Part shown: positions 33,846 to 45,773 of the stretch, piece by piece
Numbering within the stretch: the first letter of the stretch is position 1
Layout of the letters: each line of letters opens with the position of its first letter
Assembly (NCBI RefSeq): GCF_963082655.1
Contig: NC_081554.1
Span: 128,718,962-128,782,961, forward strand
Length of the DNA: 64,000 bases
Direction: 5' to 3'
Origin: Stomoxys calcitrans
Lineage: Eukaryota; Arthropoda; Insecta; Diptera; Muscidae
Notes under the pieces: generated by a model
The model's input: the letters and a program-made list of their open reading frames with translations, nothing else
The model's database searches: none
What the model was told of the DNA's origin: nothing
Made by a program: the position numbers and the translations under genes

Positions 33846-35236
33846 ACAAGTTCGGCCGGGTCGAACTTTGGATACCCACCACCTCGGGTATATACGTAAA
33901 CCACCTTTCGTCAAAATCTATAATATTTTCCGATTTGGACCAAATACTAATAAGTACAAGTCATTGTTCAATTGTGTATAACAAAAAAATAAACCGATGT
34001 GAACCATATACGGCTCGGTCTATATAGCAACTATATTTAAATCTGAACGATTTGGGTAAAGTTGCAGAAAAATGTCGAAGAGCCTAACACAATTCACTGT
34101 CCCAAATTTCGGAGAACTCGGACAATAAATGTGCCTTTTATGGCCCCAATCGCAAGATCGGTCTATATAACATCTATATCCAAATCTGGACCGATCTGTG
34201 TCATATTGTAAAGTATGTCAAGGGGCTTTACCTGGTCCAAATTGAAGAAGGATGTCGAAGGGCCTAACGCAACTCGTTGTCCCAAATTTTGGCCAAATCG
34301 AAAAATAAATGCGCCTTTTATGGGCGCAAGACCTTAAATCGAGAGATTGGTCTATATGGCAGCTATATTCAAATGTGGCCCAAATTGAAGTAAGATGTCG
34401 AAGGGCCTAACACAACTCACTGTCCCATATTTCTGCAAAATCGGATAATAAATATGGCTTTTATGGTCCTAAGACCCTTAATCGGCGGATCGGCCTACAT
34501 GGCAGTTATATCCAAATCTGGACCGATCTGAACCAAATTGAAGAAGGTTGTCGCAAAGCCTAACATAACTTACTGTCCCAAATTTTGACAAAATCAGACA
34601 ATAAATGTGCCTTTTTTGGGCGCAAGACCTTAAATCGAGAGATCGGCCCACATGATAGCTATATCCAAATCTGGACCGATCTGGGCCAAATTGAAGAAGG
34701 ATGTCGAAGGACCTACCACAACTCATTGTCCCAAATTTTGGCAAAATCGAACAATAAATGCGCCTTTTATGAGCGCAAGACCTTAAGTCGAGAGATCGGC
34801 CCATATACAGCTATATTCAAATCTGGACCGATCTTGGCCAAATTGAAGAAAAATGACGAAGGGCCTAACACAACTCACTGTCTCAAATTTCAGCAAAATC
34901 AGATAATTAATGCGGCTTTTAGAAAAATCGGTTAGTAAATGTGGCTTTTATGGGGACTATATCAACATATAGTGCGATATAGCGTATCTTCGAAGTTAGC
35001 CTGCTTATGAACAAACAAAGAATCTGTGCAAAGTTTCAGCTCAATATCTCTATTTTTAAAGACTGTAGCGTGATTTCAACAGACAGACGGACAGGCGGAC
35101 GGGCATGGCTAGATCGTATTAGATGTTTACGCTGATCAAGAATATATGTGTATTATAGGGCCGGAAATGAATATCTCCATGTGTTGCAAACGGAATGACA
35201 AAATCAATGTACCCCCATCCTTCGGTGATGGGTATA
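33846..35236 (-). mobile_element. DINE-1-like element, subfamily B, near full length
   Basis: On + it starts ACAAGTTCGGCCGGGTCGAAC and GGATACCCACCACCTCGGGT and ends ACAGACAGACGGACAGGCGG, ATTATAGGGCCGGAAATG and CTTCGGTGATGGGTATAATG. Several B monomers lie between, with CCAAATCTGGACCGATCTG and one partial unit near 34860-34940. The first unit near the 3' end is shortened. Confidence 0.8.
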
Positions 35237-35282
35237 ATGGGGGGATCCCTTATGAGCCAATCCCGCAAATTTACTATTTTAC

Positions 35283-36474
35283 AAGTAAAAGCGTGATAAA
35301 TTCGGCCGTGCCAAATTAGGCAAAACAAGTAAAATCAAGCTAAATTCGGCAGGGTTGAATCTTATATACCCTCCACCTTGGATCGCATTTTTCGAGTTCT
35401 TTTCCCGGCATCTCTTCTTAGACAAAAAAAGATATAAGAAAATATTTGCTCTGCTATTAGAGCGATATCAAGATATGGTTCGGTTTGGACCACAATTATA
35501 TTATATGTTGAAGACCTGTGTAAAATGTCAGCCAATTCGATTAAGAATTGCGCCCTTTGGGGGCTCAAAAAGTGAAATAGAGAGATCGATTTATATGGGA
35601 GCTGTATCAGGCTATAGACCGATTCAGACCATAATAAACACGTATGTTGATGGTCATGAGAGGATCCGTCGTACAAAATTACATGCAAATTGGATAATAA
35701 TTGCGACCTCTAGAGGCTCAATAAGTTCAGATCGCAGATCGGTTTATATGACAGCTATATCAGGTTATAGACCGATTTGAACCATACTTGGCACAGTTGT
35801 TGATATCATAATAAAATACGTCATGCAAAATTTCAGCCAAATCGGATAGGAATTGCGCCCTCTAGAAGCTCAAGAATTCAAGTTCGCAGATCGGTTTATA
35901 AGACAGGTTATGGACCGATTTGAACCATACTTGGCACAGTTGTTGATATCATAATCAAATACTTAGTGCAAAATTTCATTCAAATCGGATAGGAATTGCG
36001 CCTGCTAGAAGCTCAAGAAGTCAAGTTCCCAGATCGGTTTATATGACAGCTATATCAGGTTATGAACCGATGTCAACCATACTTGGCGCAGTTTTTGGAA
36101 GTGATACAAAAACACCACGCGCAAACTTTCATTCCAATGGGATAAGAATTGCGCACTCTACAGGCTCAAGAAGTCAAGACCCAAGATCGGTTTATATGGC
36201 AGCTATATCAAAACATGGACCGATATGGCCCGTTTACAATACCAACCGACCTACACTAATAAGAAGTATTTGTGCAAAATTTCAATCGGCTAGCTTTACT
36301 CCTTCGGAAGTTAGCGTGCTTTCGACAGACAGACGGACGGACATGGCTAGATCGACATAAAATATCACGACGATCAAGAATATATATACTTTATGGGCTC
36401 TCAGACGAATATTTAGAGTAGTTACAAACAGAATGACGAAATTAGTATACCCCCATCCTATGGTGGAGGGTATA
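35283..36474 (-). mobile_element. DINE-1-like element, subfamily A, with duplicated 3' end
   Basis: On + there are two hairpin ends in a row: ACAAGTAAAAGCGTGATAAA, TTCGGCCGTGCCAAA, then AACAAGTAAAATCAAGCTAA, TTCGGCAGGGTTGAA and TATATACCCTCCACCTTGGA. Both hairpins are eroded. A full A core and complete 5' block follow (AGACAGACGGACGGACATGG, AATATATATACTTTATGGGC, CCTATGGTGGAGGGTATAAA). Confidence 0.8.
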
Positions 36475-36550
36475 AAAAACGCAAAAGTCTTACTTATTAT
36501 ATAATTTCGGTGAAATTTCAAATGCTCCGTTGTATTGGATCCTTCTTTTT

Positions 36551-36582
36551 TATCTATATATCTTTATATCTATATATCTATA
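36551..36582. repeat. TATC/TATA microsatellite
   Basis: Imperfect TATCTATA repeats over 32 bases. Confidence 0.7.
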
Positions 36583-36667
36583 GGAAGTATGGTACACGGA
36601 GGTATATTTTTCAGTATGGCCTCCATAGAGACAGCTTTCTCGCGTTTACTTTTTATTGCATGAATAG

Positions 36668-38345
36668 AGATGGGTTTCTACTGGGTAAATACCCAATGCT
36701 TGGGTACTTATTGGGTATTTACCTTTACCTTTTTTTGGGTATTTATAAATTTTCAAATATTTTGGGAATTGAAATCATTTTCCTAGCAATTTTTGATGAT
36801 TTCGTATTCTTTGTGTACAAACCTGACTTTCTGATTTCATAAAATCGAAATTTAGTTATAAATAGCCGCTATTTGGACCGATCTCTTGAATAAATAAACT
36901 AGTAACTTTTCTTCCGATTTCAGTAAAATTTAGCACAGTGGGTTCTGGAAGACCCCTACCTATTTCTGAGAGGTGTGGTCCAGATCGGATCATATTCGGA
37001 TATTGCTGCCATATAGACCGACCGCCCGATCGTCCGATATAGGGTATTAAGACCATGCAAATGCAAATTTGCCCATGAACACTCCATTAAGGAACTGGGG
37101 CAAATTTCTCACAAATCAATGAGTGGTGTCCAATTAAAATTTAAAACCAATGAAAAGGGACCTCCTTCTTATAGCTGAATCCGAACGGTGTACCGCAGAG
37201 CGATACCTCTTTGGGGAGAAGTTTTTACATATCAAAGTATCTTACAAATGTCGCCAACATAAGGAGGGGAAATTTTCCCCTCCCCACCGGTGAAAATTTT
37301 CTGATGGTCCTTCGATTTCCGATTCGAACCCCGGCGTTCAGCGTCATAGGCGGACATGGCAACCTCTGCGCTGCGGTGGCCCCAAATTAAGATCATACAA
37401 GATCCATTTGTTACTCGATAAAAATTGGCACCGTGAATTCTGGTATTCCGTATTTGGATAAAGATGCCATATAGACCGATCTCCCGATATAGCGTATTGA
37501 ACCTATAAAATGGGAATTTTCATCCGATTTCAATGAAATTCGGCACTTTGAGTTCTGGTAGACCACTACACCTATTTGGCTAACTTGGATATAGCTGTCG
37601 TATAGACCAATCTTCCGATAGAGAGTATTGAGCTCACAAGAGGAGCATTTTTCATCCGATTTCGATGAAATTTTGTTTTGCTTTTGTTTTGGTAAACCGC
37701 TACCCATTCTTGTTAAATCTGGCCCAGATCGGATCATATTTGGGTATAGTGCCATACAGACCGATCTCGTATTTTTTAATCCGATTTCGATTTTATCAAA
37801 TTTTATTGAAATCGGATAAAAAGTTCTCCTTTTATAGGCTCAATACTCTGAATATGGAAATCGATCTATATGGGTTCTATATCTGGACCACATTTGACAG
37901 GAATGGGTAAAGGTCTACCAGAACTCACTGTGCCGATTTTCATCCAAATCCGGTTATAAATTAATCTTTTATGTTCTTTATACTACTATATCTGGAGATC
38001 GGGCGGTCAGTCTATAGGGCAGCTGTGTATAAATAGGGTTCGATCTGGACCAAACCTCAAAATTTTTATCGAAATCGGATGAAACATCACCAATTTATTG
38101 CCTCAAGACTTTAAGTCTGGAAATCGGTCTATATAGGGGCTATATATGACTATATTCCGATTTTATGAGATCAGAAGGTCAAGTGTGTATACATAGAATA
38201 TGAAATTATAAATGAAAATTTTTGGAAAATGTTTCTATACCCAAGATATCTCCAAAATTTTAAATATCCAGCGTTTGGGTATATATTGGTAAATACCAGG
38301 GTTTTTACCCAATTTACGGGATAAATTCCTAAATTCCGCCCTACT
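36668..38345. mobile_element. Fold-back element built of 150-bp-type monomers
   Basis: The outer sequences are inverted copies. At the left, TACTGGGTAAATACCCAATG, GGGTATTTATAAATTTTC, TTCTTTGTGTACAAACCTGA and TTCTGATTTCATAAAATCG; at the right, in reverse complement, the same order with modest divergence. The homology continues inward into the monomers. Monomer orientation flips near 37790, around ATCCGATTTC...GAAATCGGAT, so the element folds back on itself. It has no DINE hairpin ends and is a distinct relative that shares the core vocabulary (TGCCATATAGACCGAT). A SINE interrupts the left half. Confidence 0.6.
37061..37385 (-). mobile_element. tRNA-derived SINE with 15-bp target duplication
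   Basis: On the minus strand the head reads GGCCACCGCAGCGCAGAGG, with an A-box-like CAGCGCAGAGG (37363-37373), then CCGCCTATGACGCTGAACGC and a B box GGTTCGAATC (37321-37330). The body follows, with a 10-bp-arm hairpin GGAGGGGAAA/TTTCCCCTCC (37263-37283) and a tail ending CATGGGCAAATTTGCAT. The flanks ATTAAGACCATGCAA (37046-37060) and ATTAAGATCATACAA (37386-37400) agree at 13 of 15 positions. Retrotransposition by a LINE partner and Pol III origin are inferred from this layout. It split a fold-back monomer, so it is younger than that element. Confidence 0.7.
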
Positions 38346-38692
38346 ATAGGGCTGATTCAATCATGTCTGATCGTCGATCTGCCGACAGTTTGGTATCTTT
38401 CGAATAAATTTGGCTAATCGGTAGAAATTTTTTACAAATACGTGTTTATTGATGATGGTCCGTTGGGTTATTTTATGACACTGTTCACCCATACACCTAT
38501 TGTTCGATTGTATGGGCACAGCCCGACTCTACTGCCAAAAGGAGGAGGAGCAACAAATGGACAAATCTAGAAATTTCGCCCCATTAGTGTGGAGAAGCCA
38601 CCACTAAAAGAAATGCTTAATCTGTAACTTGTCCGTCTACAAACCGTTTATACATACGTATATAACTACAATAAAATTAAATGATATAAGAA

Positions 38693-40318
38693 TAACAAGT
38701 AAAAAGGCATTAAGTTCGGCCGGGCCGAACTTTGGATACCCCCCACCTTGGGTATATATGTAAACCACCTTTCATCAAAATCCGGTAAAATCTGGCATAC
38801 CTTATGTCCCATAGCAATATATATCGAAATATGATCCGATTTGGACCAAATACTAATAAGTACAAGTCATTGTTCAATTATGTATAACAAAATATTGGTC
38901 TTTTTAGTAGCTATATCTAAAAGTAAACCGATCTGACTCGTATACAATATGGATGTCGAAAACGTAAGTCAGTGTGCTAAATTTCAGTTAAATCGGATTA
39001 TAAATACGCCTTTTTTGGGGCCAAGACTTTAAATCGAGATATCGGTCTATAAAGCAGCTATATGCAAATCTTGATCGATCTAGACCAAATTGCAGAAATA
39101 TGTGGAGGGGCTTAACTCAACTCTCTGTCCCAAATTTCGGCAACATCGGATAATAAATGCTCCTTTTATGGGCCCAAAACATTAAATCTAGAGATCGGTC
39201 AATATGGCAGCTATATCCAAATCTGGACCGATTTGAGTGAAATTGAAGAAGGATGTCGAAGGGCCTAACAGAACTCACTGTCCCAAATTGTGGCAACATC
39301 GGACAATAAATGCGCTTTTTATGGCCCCAAAACCTAAAACCGAGGGATCGGTCCATATGGCAGCTATATCCAAATCTGTATCGATCTGTGCCATAATGCA
39401 GAAGTATGTCAAGGGATTTAACTTAGCTCACTGTCCCAAATTTCGGCGACATCGGACTATCAATGCGCCTTTTATGGGCCTAAGACCCTACATCGGAGGA
39501 TCGGTCTACATGGCAGCTATATCCAAATCTGAACCGATTTGAGCCAAATTGACAAATAATGTCGAAGGACATAACACAACTCCCCGTCCCAAATTTCAGC
39601 AAAATCGGATAATAAATGTTGCTTTTATGGGCCTAAATCGGAAGATCGATCTATATGGCAGCTATATCCAAATCTCAACCGATCTGGGCCAAATTGATGA
39701 AAAATTTCGAAGGGCCTAACACAACTCACTGTCCCAAATTTCAGCAAAATCGGATAATAAATGTTGCTTTTATGGGCCTAAGACCCTAAATTGGAGGATC
39801 GGTATATGGCAGCTATATTCAAATTTAAACCGATCTGTGCCAAATTGACGAAGGATATCGAAGGGCCTAACACAACTGACTGTCCCAAATTTCAGCGAAA
39901 TCGTATAATAAATGTAGCTTTTATGGGCCTAAGACCCTAAATCGGAGGATCGGTCTATATGGCAGCTATATCCAAATCTGGACCGATCTGGGCCAAATTG
40001 ACGAAGGATGTCGAAGGGCCTAACACAACTCACTGTCTCAAATTTCATCAAAATCGGATTATAAATGTGGCTTTTATTGGCCTAAGACCCTAAATCGGCG
40101 GATCGGTCTATATGGGGGCTATTTCAAGATATAGACCGATATAGCCCATCTCAATCTGTGATATCAACAGACAGACGGACGGACATGTCTAGATCGTCTT
40201 AGATTTTTATGCTGATCAAGAATATATATACTTTATAGGGTCGGAAATGGATATTTCGATGTGTTGCAAACGGTATGGCAAAATGAATATACCCCCATTC
40301 TTCTGTGGTGGGTATAAA
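38693..40318 (-). mobile_element. DINE-1-like element, subfamily B, longest copy
   Basis: On + it starts AACAAGTAAAAAGGCATTAA, GTTCGGCCGGGCCGAAC and GGATACCCCCCACCTTGGGT, and ends ACAGACAGACGGACGGACAT, TATATATACTTTATAGGGTC and TTCTGTGGTGGGTATAAAAA. About eight B monomers lie between, most with AAATCTGGACCGATCTGGGC. Both ends and the palindrome are intact. It is a reference copy for subfamily B. Confidence 0.85.
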
Positions 40319-40349
40319 AAAGGGATGTGATTTCTTTTACAACCGCCAC

Positions 40350-40500
40350 TGGCTCAGAATAGGGATCCAAAGTCGGGGCGAAAAGTCGACTTTCCGACTT
40401 TCGTCGTTTTGATATAAGTCGATCTTCGATTTTTTTTTTGCAAAGAGTTGAATCTTAAAAAATTCGAACTTTCGGATTGAAAAAAATCAAATTTTCGGCT
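40350..40500. repeat. TCGACTTT-rich dispersed sequence next to GGATCC
   Basis: GGGATCCAAAGTCGGGGCGA, AAAGTCGACTTTCCGACTTT and CGTCG form the same word set as at 2990-3078 and 53430-53610, here in the opposite orientation. Confidence 0.35.
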
Positions 40501-40589
40501 TCCAAAAAGATTGCATATTTGACTTTGTGAACATTTTAAATTATTGTGAAAATTTAACTTGTGAGCTTCTATCAATAAAGTCCACGCAT

Positions 40590-40812
40590 CGTGTTGTTCT
40601 TATATCCAACATCATAGGATGGAGGATGATATAGCTCTCATATAAACCCATGTCCCGAATTGACACCTTCTCATGGAATCCATCTTACCCGAATTGGCTG
40701 AAACAAGTTTACATTTTTTGCTGATGCCCTTCAACTAAGTTCATATGTGGAAATTTGTAGCAGAATCCATGGCAGTGTGTTCTCAAGATTCGGCCGGCCG
40801 AACTTTTACTTA
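40590..40812 (+). mobile_element. DINE-1-like subfamily C fragment, 3' end
   Basis: ATAGCTCTCATATAAACCCA, GCCCTTCAACTAAG, TTTGTAGCAGAATCCATGG, TTCGGCCGGCCGAA (one hairpin base lost) and CTTTTACTTAT. The next element begins immediately after. Confidence 0.6.
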
Positions 40813-41563
40813 TTATACCCCACACCACAACTGTGGTACAGATCAACTTAGAATCACTTTCTGATTCGATTTACCTATGCCCGTCTATCTGTCTGTCCGT
40901 CTGTATATGTTAATTTGTGTACAAAGTACAGGTCGCAATTTTTATCCGATCGTCTTCAAATTTGGCACAATCATTTTTTTGGGCCTATGGACGAATCCTA
41001 TTGAAATTGGAAAAAATAGGTTCAGATTTGGATATAGCTCCCATATATATGTTCATCCGATTTGGACTAAAATTGGAATTATATTGTAATTTGTGAACCG
41101 ATTCTCACGAAATTTTGCACGAGGGATTCTCTTATGAATCTCGACATTATAGAAATTGGTTCTGATTGAGATATAGTTCACATATATATGTTAGTTTGAT
41201 TTGTACAAGTATTGAAATAATTTGGTCATTTGTAATTCTATTCACTCGAAAATTGGCACAAAGGATTCTCTTATGACTCCTGGTATTGCTATTGAATTTA
41301 ATAGAAATCGGTTCAGATTTAGATTTCGTTCCCATATATGTATGCATTTTCCGATCTTCACTTTTAAGGCCTTTGCTATCAATCGATCTTCTCAAAAATT
41401 TGAACAACGATTTACTCTATGGCTCCTACAATATGTAGGGATATTGATCGAAATTCTACATATGAAATGTAAGCAAATTTTAAATTTAGAACTTAGCCTG
41501 CATATCCAATGTGGTGCAAGGTATAAAAGGTTGGCTTTGCCCAACTTTAAACCGTCCTTATTT
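40813..41563 (+). mobile_element. DINE-like element, subfamily D, both ends present
   Basis: The 5' end is TATACCCCACACCACAACTG, then TCTGTCTGTCCGTCTG, ACAAAGTACAGGTCGC and D core monomers (GGTTCAGATTTGGATATAGC, CATATATATGTTCATCCGAT). The 3' end is GGTATAAAAGGTTGGCTTTG, CCCAACTTTAAACCGTCCTT and ATTTG. It is the only D copy here with both ends, so it can define the subfamily. Confidence 0.6.
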
Positions 41564-41814
41564 GTTTCACTTAACTGATGTGCTTTGTGCTATTGTGGGT
41601 CTTTGTATTCTTCGTTTTCTTTTTGATATCCTTCCTTTTTTAAGATGAACACAATGGACCTAAGGTATGCGAGTACAAAGGCTAGTAAGTAAGGTTGCTG
41701 GTCCTGTGCCCTCCTGCAAATTTGTTCTACTAATTAATGTAGTCCAGCGACTCCCATTCAGACTCTGCCTTAAAAATGGCTCATTAATATTTATTTGTTT
41801 ATTATAAGCCATCA

Positions 41815-42010
41815 GAGGTCGATTGATAATCGTAATCGTTACAAAATCTTAGGAGGTTCTATTCGATATTTCAACAGGTATGCAGAATTAAAGTCTAGCT
41901 AGATATGAAGATAAGTTTTATATATTAAAAGTAGTACGTAAACTCGATGGTGTAGGGTACTATATAGTTCAATCCGTCCGACTTTTGCCTTTTCTTACTG
42001 GTTTTACTTG
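41815..42010 (+). mobile_element. DINE-like D fragment, 3' end
   Basis: ATGGTGTAGGGTACTATATA, GTTCAATCCGTCCGAC and TTTTGCCTTTTCTTACTGGT match the D terminus at 19147 in reverse complement. Confidence 0.5.
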
Positions 42011-42169
42011 TACTAATTGTCATGGCACGCAATTTGTAATCCAATTGCTATGCCTTAACATCTGCGCCAAGTGTGCCGTAGTTAGGTCCATAACTTAATA
42101 GAGCTTATAATCAGAATACAAAACTAATCTATGTGAGCTTTTGGTAAGACCGTCAATTATTATCAGATT

Positions 42170-44050
42170 CTTTTTTATACACACCACCGTAGGTTAGGGC
42201 GTATATTCATTAAGTCTTTCCGTTTGCAACATATCGAAATATCAATTTCCGACCCTACAAAGTATATATATATCGGATCGTCGTAAAATTCTAAGACGAT
42301 TTAACGATGCACGTGTGTCTGTCCGTCTGTTGTAAACACTCTACATAATTCAAAAATTGAGATATTGAGCTGAAATTTGGCACAGATACGTCTTCTTGAT
42401 GTACGCTGGTTAAGTTCGTGAATGGGCCAAATGGGACCATATTTGGATATGGTTGCTAAATAGACCGATCTGCCGATTAATGGTCTAATGCCCATCAATG
42501 ATTTTTTTATCCGATTTAGCTGAAATTTGATACGATGAGTAGTAGTAGGCCTCCCGATATTTGACCCAAATATGGTTCAGATCGGACTATATTTAGATAT
42601 AGCTGCCATATAGACCGATCATCCGATGAAGGGTGTTAAGCCCATAAAAGCTCTATTTATTACCCTCTCGACATCTGACCTAAATATATTTAATAATTGG
42701 GTTGCCCAAAAAGTAATTGTCGGCAATATAGTAGTAATATAGTCGGCGTTGGCAAATTTTTTCAACGGCTTGTGACTCTGTAATTGCATTCTTTCTTCTG
42801 TCAGTTATCAGCTGTTACTTTTAGCTTGCTTTAGAAAAAAAGTGCGCGAAATTTTGTTTACATTTGTTTGTTTGGCGTCAATTTTAATATGGGTACCACA
42901 GCTTAATTTTTTAACCGATTTCGCTGAAATTTGAAATAGTAGTTTATTTAAAGCCTACCGACATCTTACCTAAAGATGGATTACATCGGACTATATTTAG
43001 ATATAACTGCCATATAGGCCGATCTCCCAATAAAGGATCTGAAGCCCATAAAAGCTTTATTTTCGCTGAAATTTAAAACAGTAAGGAGTTTTAGACCTCC
43101 CAATATCCGACCTAAATTTGGTTCATATCGGATTATATTTAGATATAGCGGATCTCCATTATTATATTAAGATATAGCCGATCTCGAGATAAAGGGATGA
43201 AGCCCATAAAAGCTTTATTTTTCAACCGGTTTCGCTGAAATTAAAAATAGTGAGTAGTGTTAGCCACCCCAACATAGGACCCAATTAAGATATAGGACTT
43301 TATTTATTGTAGATATAGCTGCCATATAGACTGATCTCTAGATAAAGGTTCCGAAGCTTTATTTATTACCCGATTGCGCTGAAATTTTAAACAATGGGTT
43401 ATTTAAAGCCTCCCCTTATCTGACCTTAATATGTATTAGATCGGACTATATGTAGGTATATCTGCCATATAGACCGATCTCCCGATAAAGGGTTTGAAGC
43501 CCATAAAAGCTTTATTTTTTATCCGATTTCGTTGAAATTCGAAAAGTAAGTAATTTTAGTTATCCCCATATAGGACTTAAATGTGGTTCAGATTGGACTA
43601 TATTTAGATATAGCTATCATGCAGACCGGTCTGACGATAAGGGGTCTAAAGCCCATAAAAAAACTTTATTTTTTATCCGATTTCGTTGAAATTCGAAAGA
43701 GTAAGTAGTTTTAGGTATCCCCATATAGGACTTAAATGTGGTTCAGATTGGATTATATTAGATATAGCTGTCATGCAGACCGGTCTGCCGATAAAGGGTC
43801 TAAGGCCCATAAAAGCTTTCCTCTTTATCCGATTTCACTGATATTTGAAACAGTGAGTTATTTTAAACCACCCGACATCCGCCCCAAATATGTTTCAGAT
43901 CGAACTATATTTAGATATAGCTGCCATGTAGACCGATCTGCCGCCTAAGGGTCTGGAGCCCATAAAAGCTGCATTTATTACCCAATGTCGCTGAAATTTT
44001 AATCAGTGAATTGTTTTAAGTTGCCCGTCATCTGACCCAAGTAATGAAAG
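42170..44050 (+). mobile_element. Old DINE-1-like B array, 3' end lost
   Basis: It starts TTTATACACACCACCGTAGG and TTGCAACATATCGAAATATC, then CAAAGTATATATATATCGGA. About ten diverged monomers with TTTAGATATAGCTGCCATAT and GCCCATAAAAGCTTTATTT follow. No hairpin end is visible; the array fades out near 44050. A mariner fragment interrupts it at 42697-42901. Monomers differ from other B copies by a shared GCTTTATTTTTTATCCGAT form, suggesting local amplification. Confidence 0.65.
42697..42901 (+). mobile_element. 5' end of a mariner-like transposon
   Basis: The terminus TTGGGTTGCCCAAAAAGTAA is the same as in the MITE at 27133. The following GGCTTGTGACTCTGTAATTG, CATTCTTTCTTCTGTCAG and TTTTAGCTTGCTTTAG match the MITE interior in reverse. 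The sequence then goes past the MITE deletion point into TTGTTTACATTTGTTTG, GGCGTCAATTTTAATATGGG, a plausible leader and start codon of the transposase. It stops there, so this is a 5' fragment of a longer, possibly autonomous relative. Confidence 0.65.
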
Positions 44051-44610
44051 AACCCTTCCGTACGTCTTTGAACCTAAATGGACGAATTTAAAAACAACCT
44101 TCTAGACGACCGATAAATATAAATAAAATTGTTAGTCACCTAACTTTTTTTCTAGTTGTACATAGGTACATGTCCAATTTAGAGCTCTAACTCAATCCAT
44201 AAAGGAAGTACGAAATAGTATCAAATGGGGTACTAAACGTAAGTTTCCTCCCGTTTTCAGTAATACATTTCTTATTGTTTCTCTCAACCCCTTTATTTTC
44301 CAATTTTCTCCGACTTTCGGTCCAATTACCTAATTTCGATTCGCGGTGGGCAAACATTTATCATTTCGTACTTTTAGGCACTTTTTAGTACCTAAACCCA
44401 TGACCAACATTGATGCAAAATTACATGATTACGGCAAAAATCAGTTGTTTGGGCTGGGCAATGATCAGTCCGTAAGTCACTCGTCTCTTTTATATATATA
44501 GCGATGCTTTTCAATTGAGTCCATTTTGTTGAGGTTGGTCTATAAATCCATTTGGCAGGTTTTGGGGATGGGAACCGTAGGCAATTCACCCGTACTATGT
44601 TTACCACCTT
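44051..44610. other. Unclassified sequence
   Basis: It contains GTACGAAATAGTATCAAATG near 44210 and the partly complementary CATTTCGTACTTTTAGGC near 44361, which may be remnants of an inverted repeat. No gene is recognisable. Confidence 0.3.
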
Positions 44611-45537
44611 TTTATACCCACTACCGAAGGATGGGAGTATATTCATTTTGTCATTCCGTTTGCAACACATCGAAATATCCTTTTCCGACTCTATAAAGTA
44701 TTTTTGATTAGCGTAAAAATCTAAGACGATCTAGCCATTTTCGCCCGTCTGTCTGTTGAAAACACGCTACAGTCTTTAAAAATAGAGATATTGAGCTTAA
44801 ACTTTGCATACATTCTTTTTTTTGTCCATAATCAAGTTAAGTTCGAAGATGTGCTATATCGGACTATATCTTGATATAGCCGCCATAAAGACCGATTTGG
44901 ATATAGCTGCCATATAGACCGATCTCTCGATTTAAGGTTTTAGGCCCATAAAAGGCTCATTTATTGTCCGATGTCGCCGAACAGTGAGTTATGTTAGGCC
45001 CTTCGACATCCTTCCTCAATTTGGCTCAGATCGGTTCAGATTTGAATACAGCTGCCATATGGACCGATTGCTCGGTTTTTGACCCATAAAGGGCATACTT
45101 ATTGCCCGATTTCGCCGAAATTCGGGACTTTGAGTTATATTAGGCTCTTTGACATTTTTCTGCAACTTGGCCCAAATCGGTACAGATTTGGATATAGTTG
45201 CCATATAGACCGATATCTCGATTTAAAATCGTGGCTCCATAAAAGGGGCATTTATGAAATGAAATTTGACTGAAATTTGACACAGTGACTTATGTAAGTC
45301 TTTTCGACATCCGTGCCGTATATGGTTCAGATCGGTTTATTTTAAGATATAGCTACTAAAAATATCAATATTTTGTTATACACAATTTAACAATGACTCT
45401 TACTTTTTAGTATTTGGATATAGGTGCTATAGGGCATAAGGTGTGTATTTCTCACCGAATTTTGACGAAAGATGTTTTACATATATACCCGAGGTGGTGG
45501 GTATCCAAAGTTCGAACTAAACGCGTTTTTACTTGTT
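44611..45537 (+). mobile_element. DINE-1-like element, subfamily B, hairpin partly deleted
   Basis: It starts TTATACCCACTACCGAAGGA and TTGCAACACATCGAAATATC and ends ACCCGAGGTGGTGGGTATCC, AAAGTTCGAACTAAACGCG and TTTTTACTTGTT. The GGCCCGGCC centre of the 3' hairpin is missing, leaving TTCGAA. The core is shortened. Confidence 0.78.
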
Positions 45538-45540
45538 ATT

Positions 45541-45773
45541 TTTAGGTTACCACCAATCTCCGAGATCTGGCTTTTTTTGAAAATTAGGGTAACGAGCAGT
45601 TCTTTTTGGAGATGCGTCAGCCCCTCAGACATTTCGCCCCAAATATGAATATCAAATTCGTACTCTACTCCAAAATACCTTTAATTTTAGCCCCATATTG
45701 CCATGATCGGTAAATATATCGCATCTCCGACCATTGAGCTCGTCTCGAAAGAGAAACAAATAAAAATATCGTA
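45541..45773 (-). mobile_element. Rearranged Helitron fragment
   Basis: ATCTCCGAGATCTGGC is the complement of the CGCCAGATCTCGGAG block near the Helitron 5' end. It is followed by array sequence in minus orientation (CCCCATATTGCCATGATCGG). The order does not fit one simple copy, so the piece has been rearranged. Confidence 0.5.
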
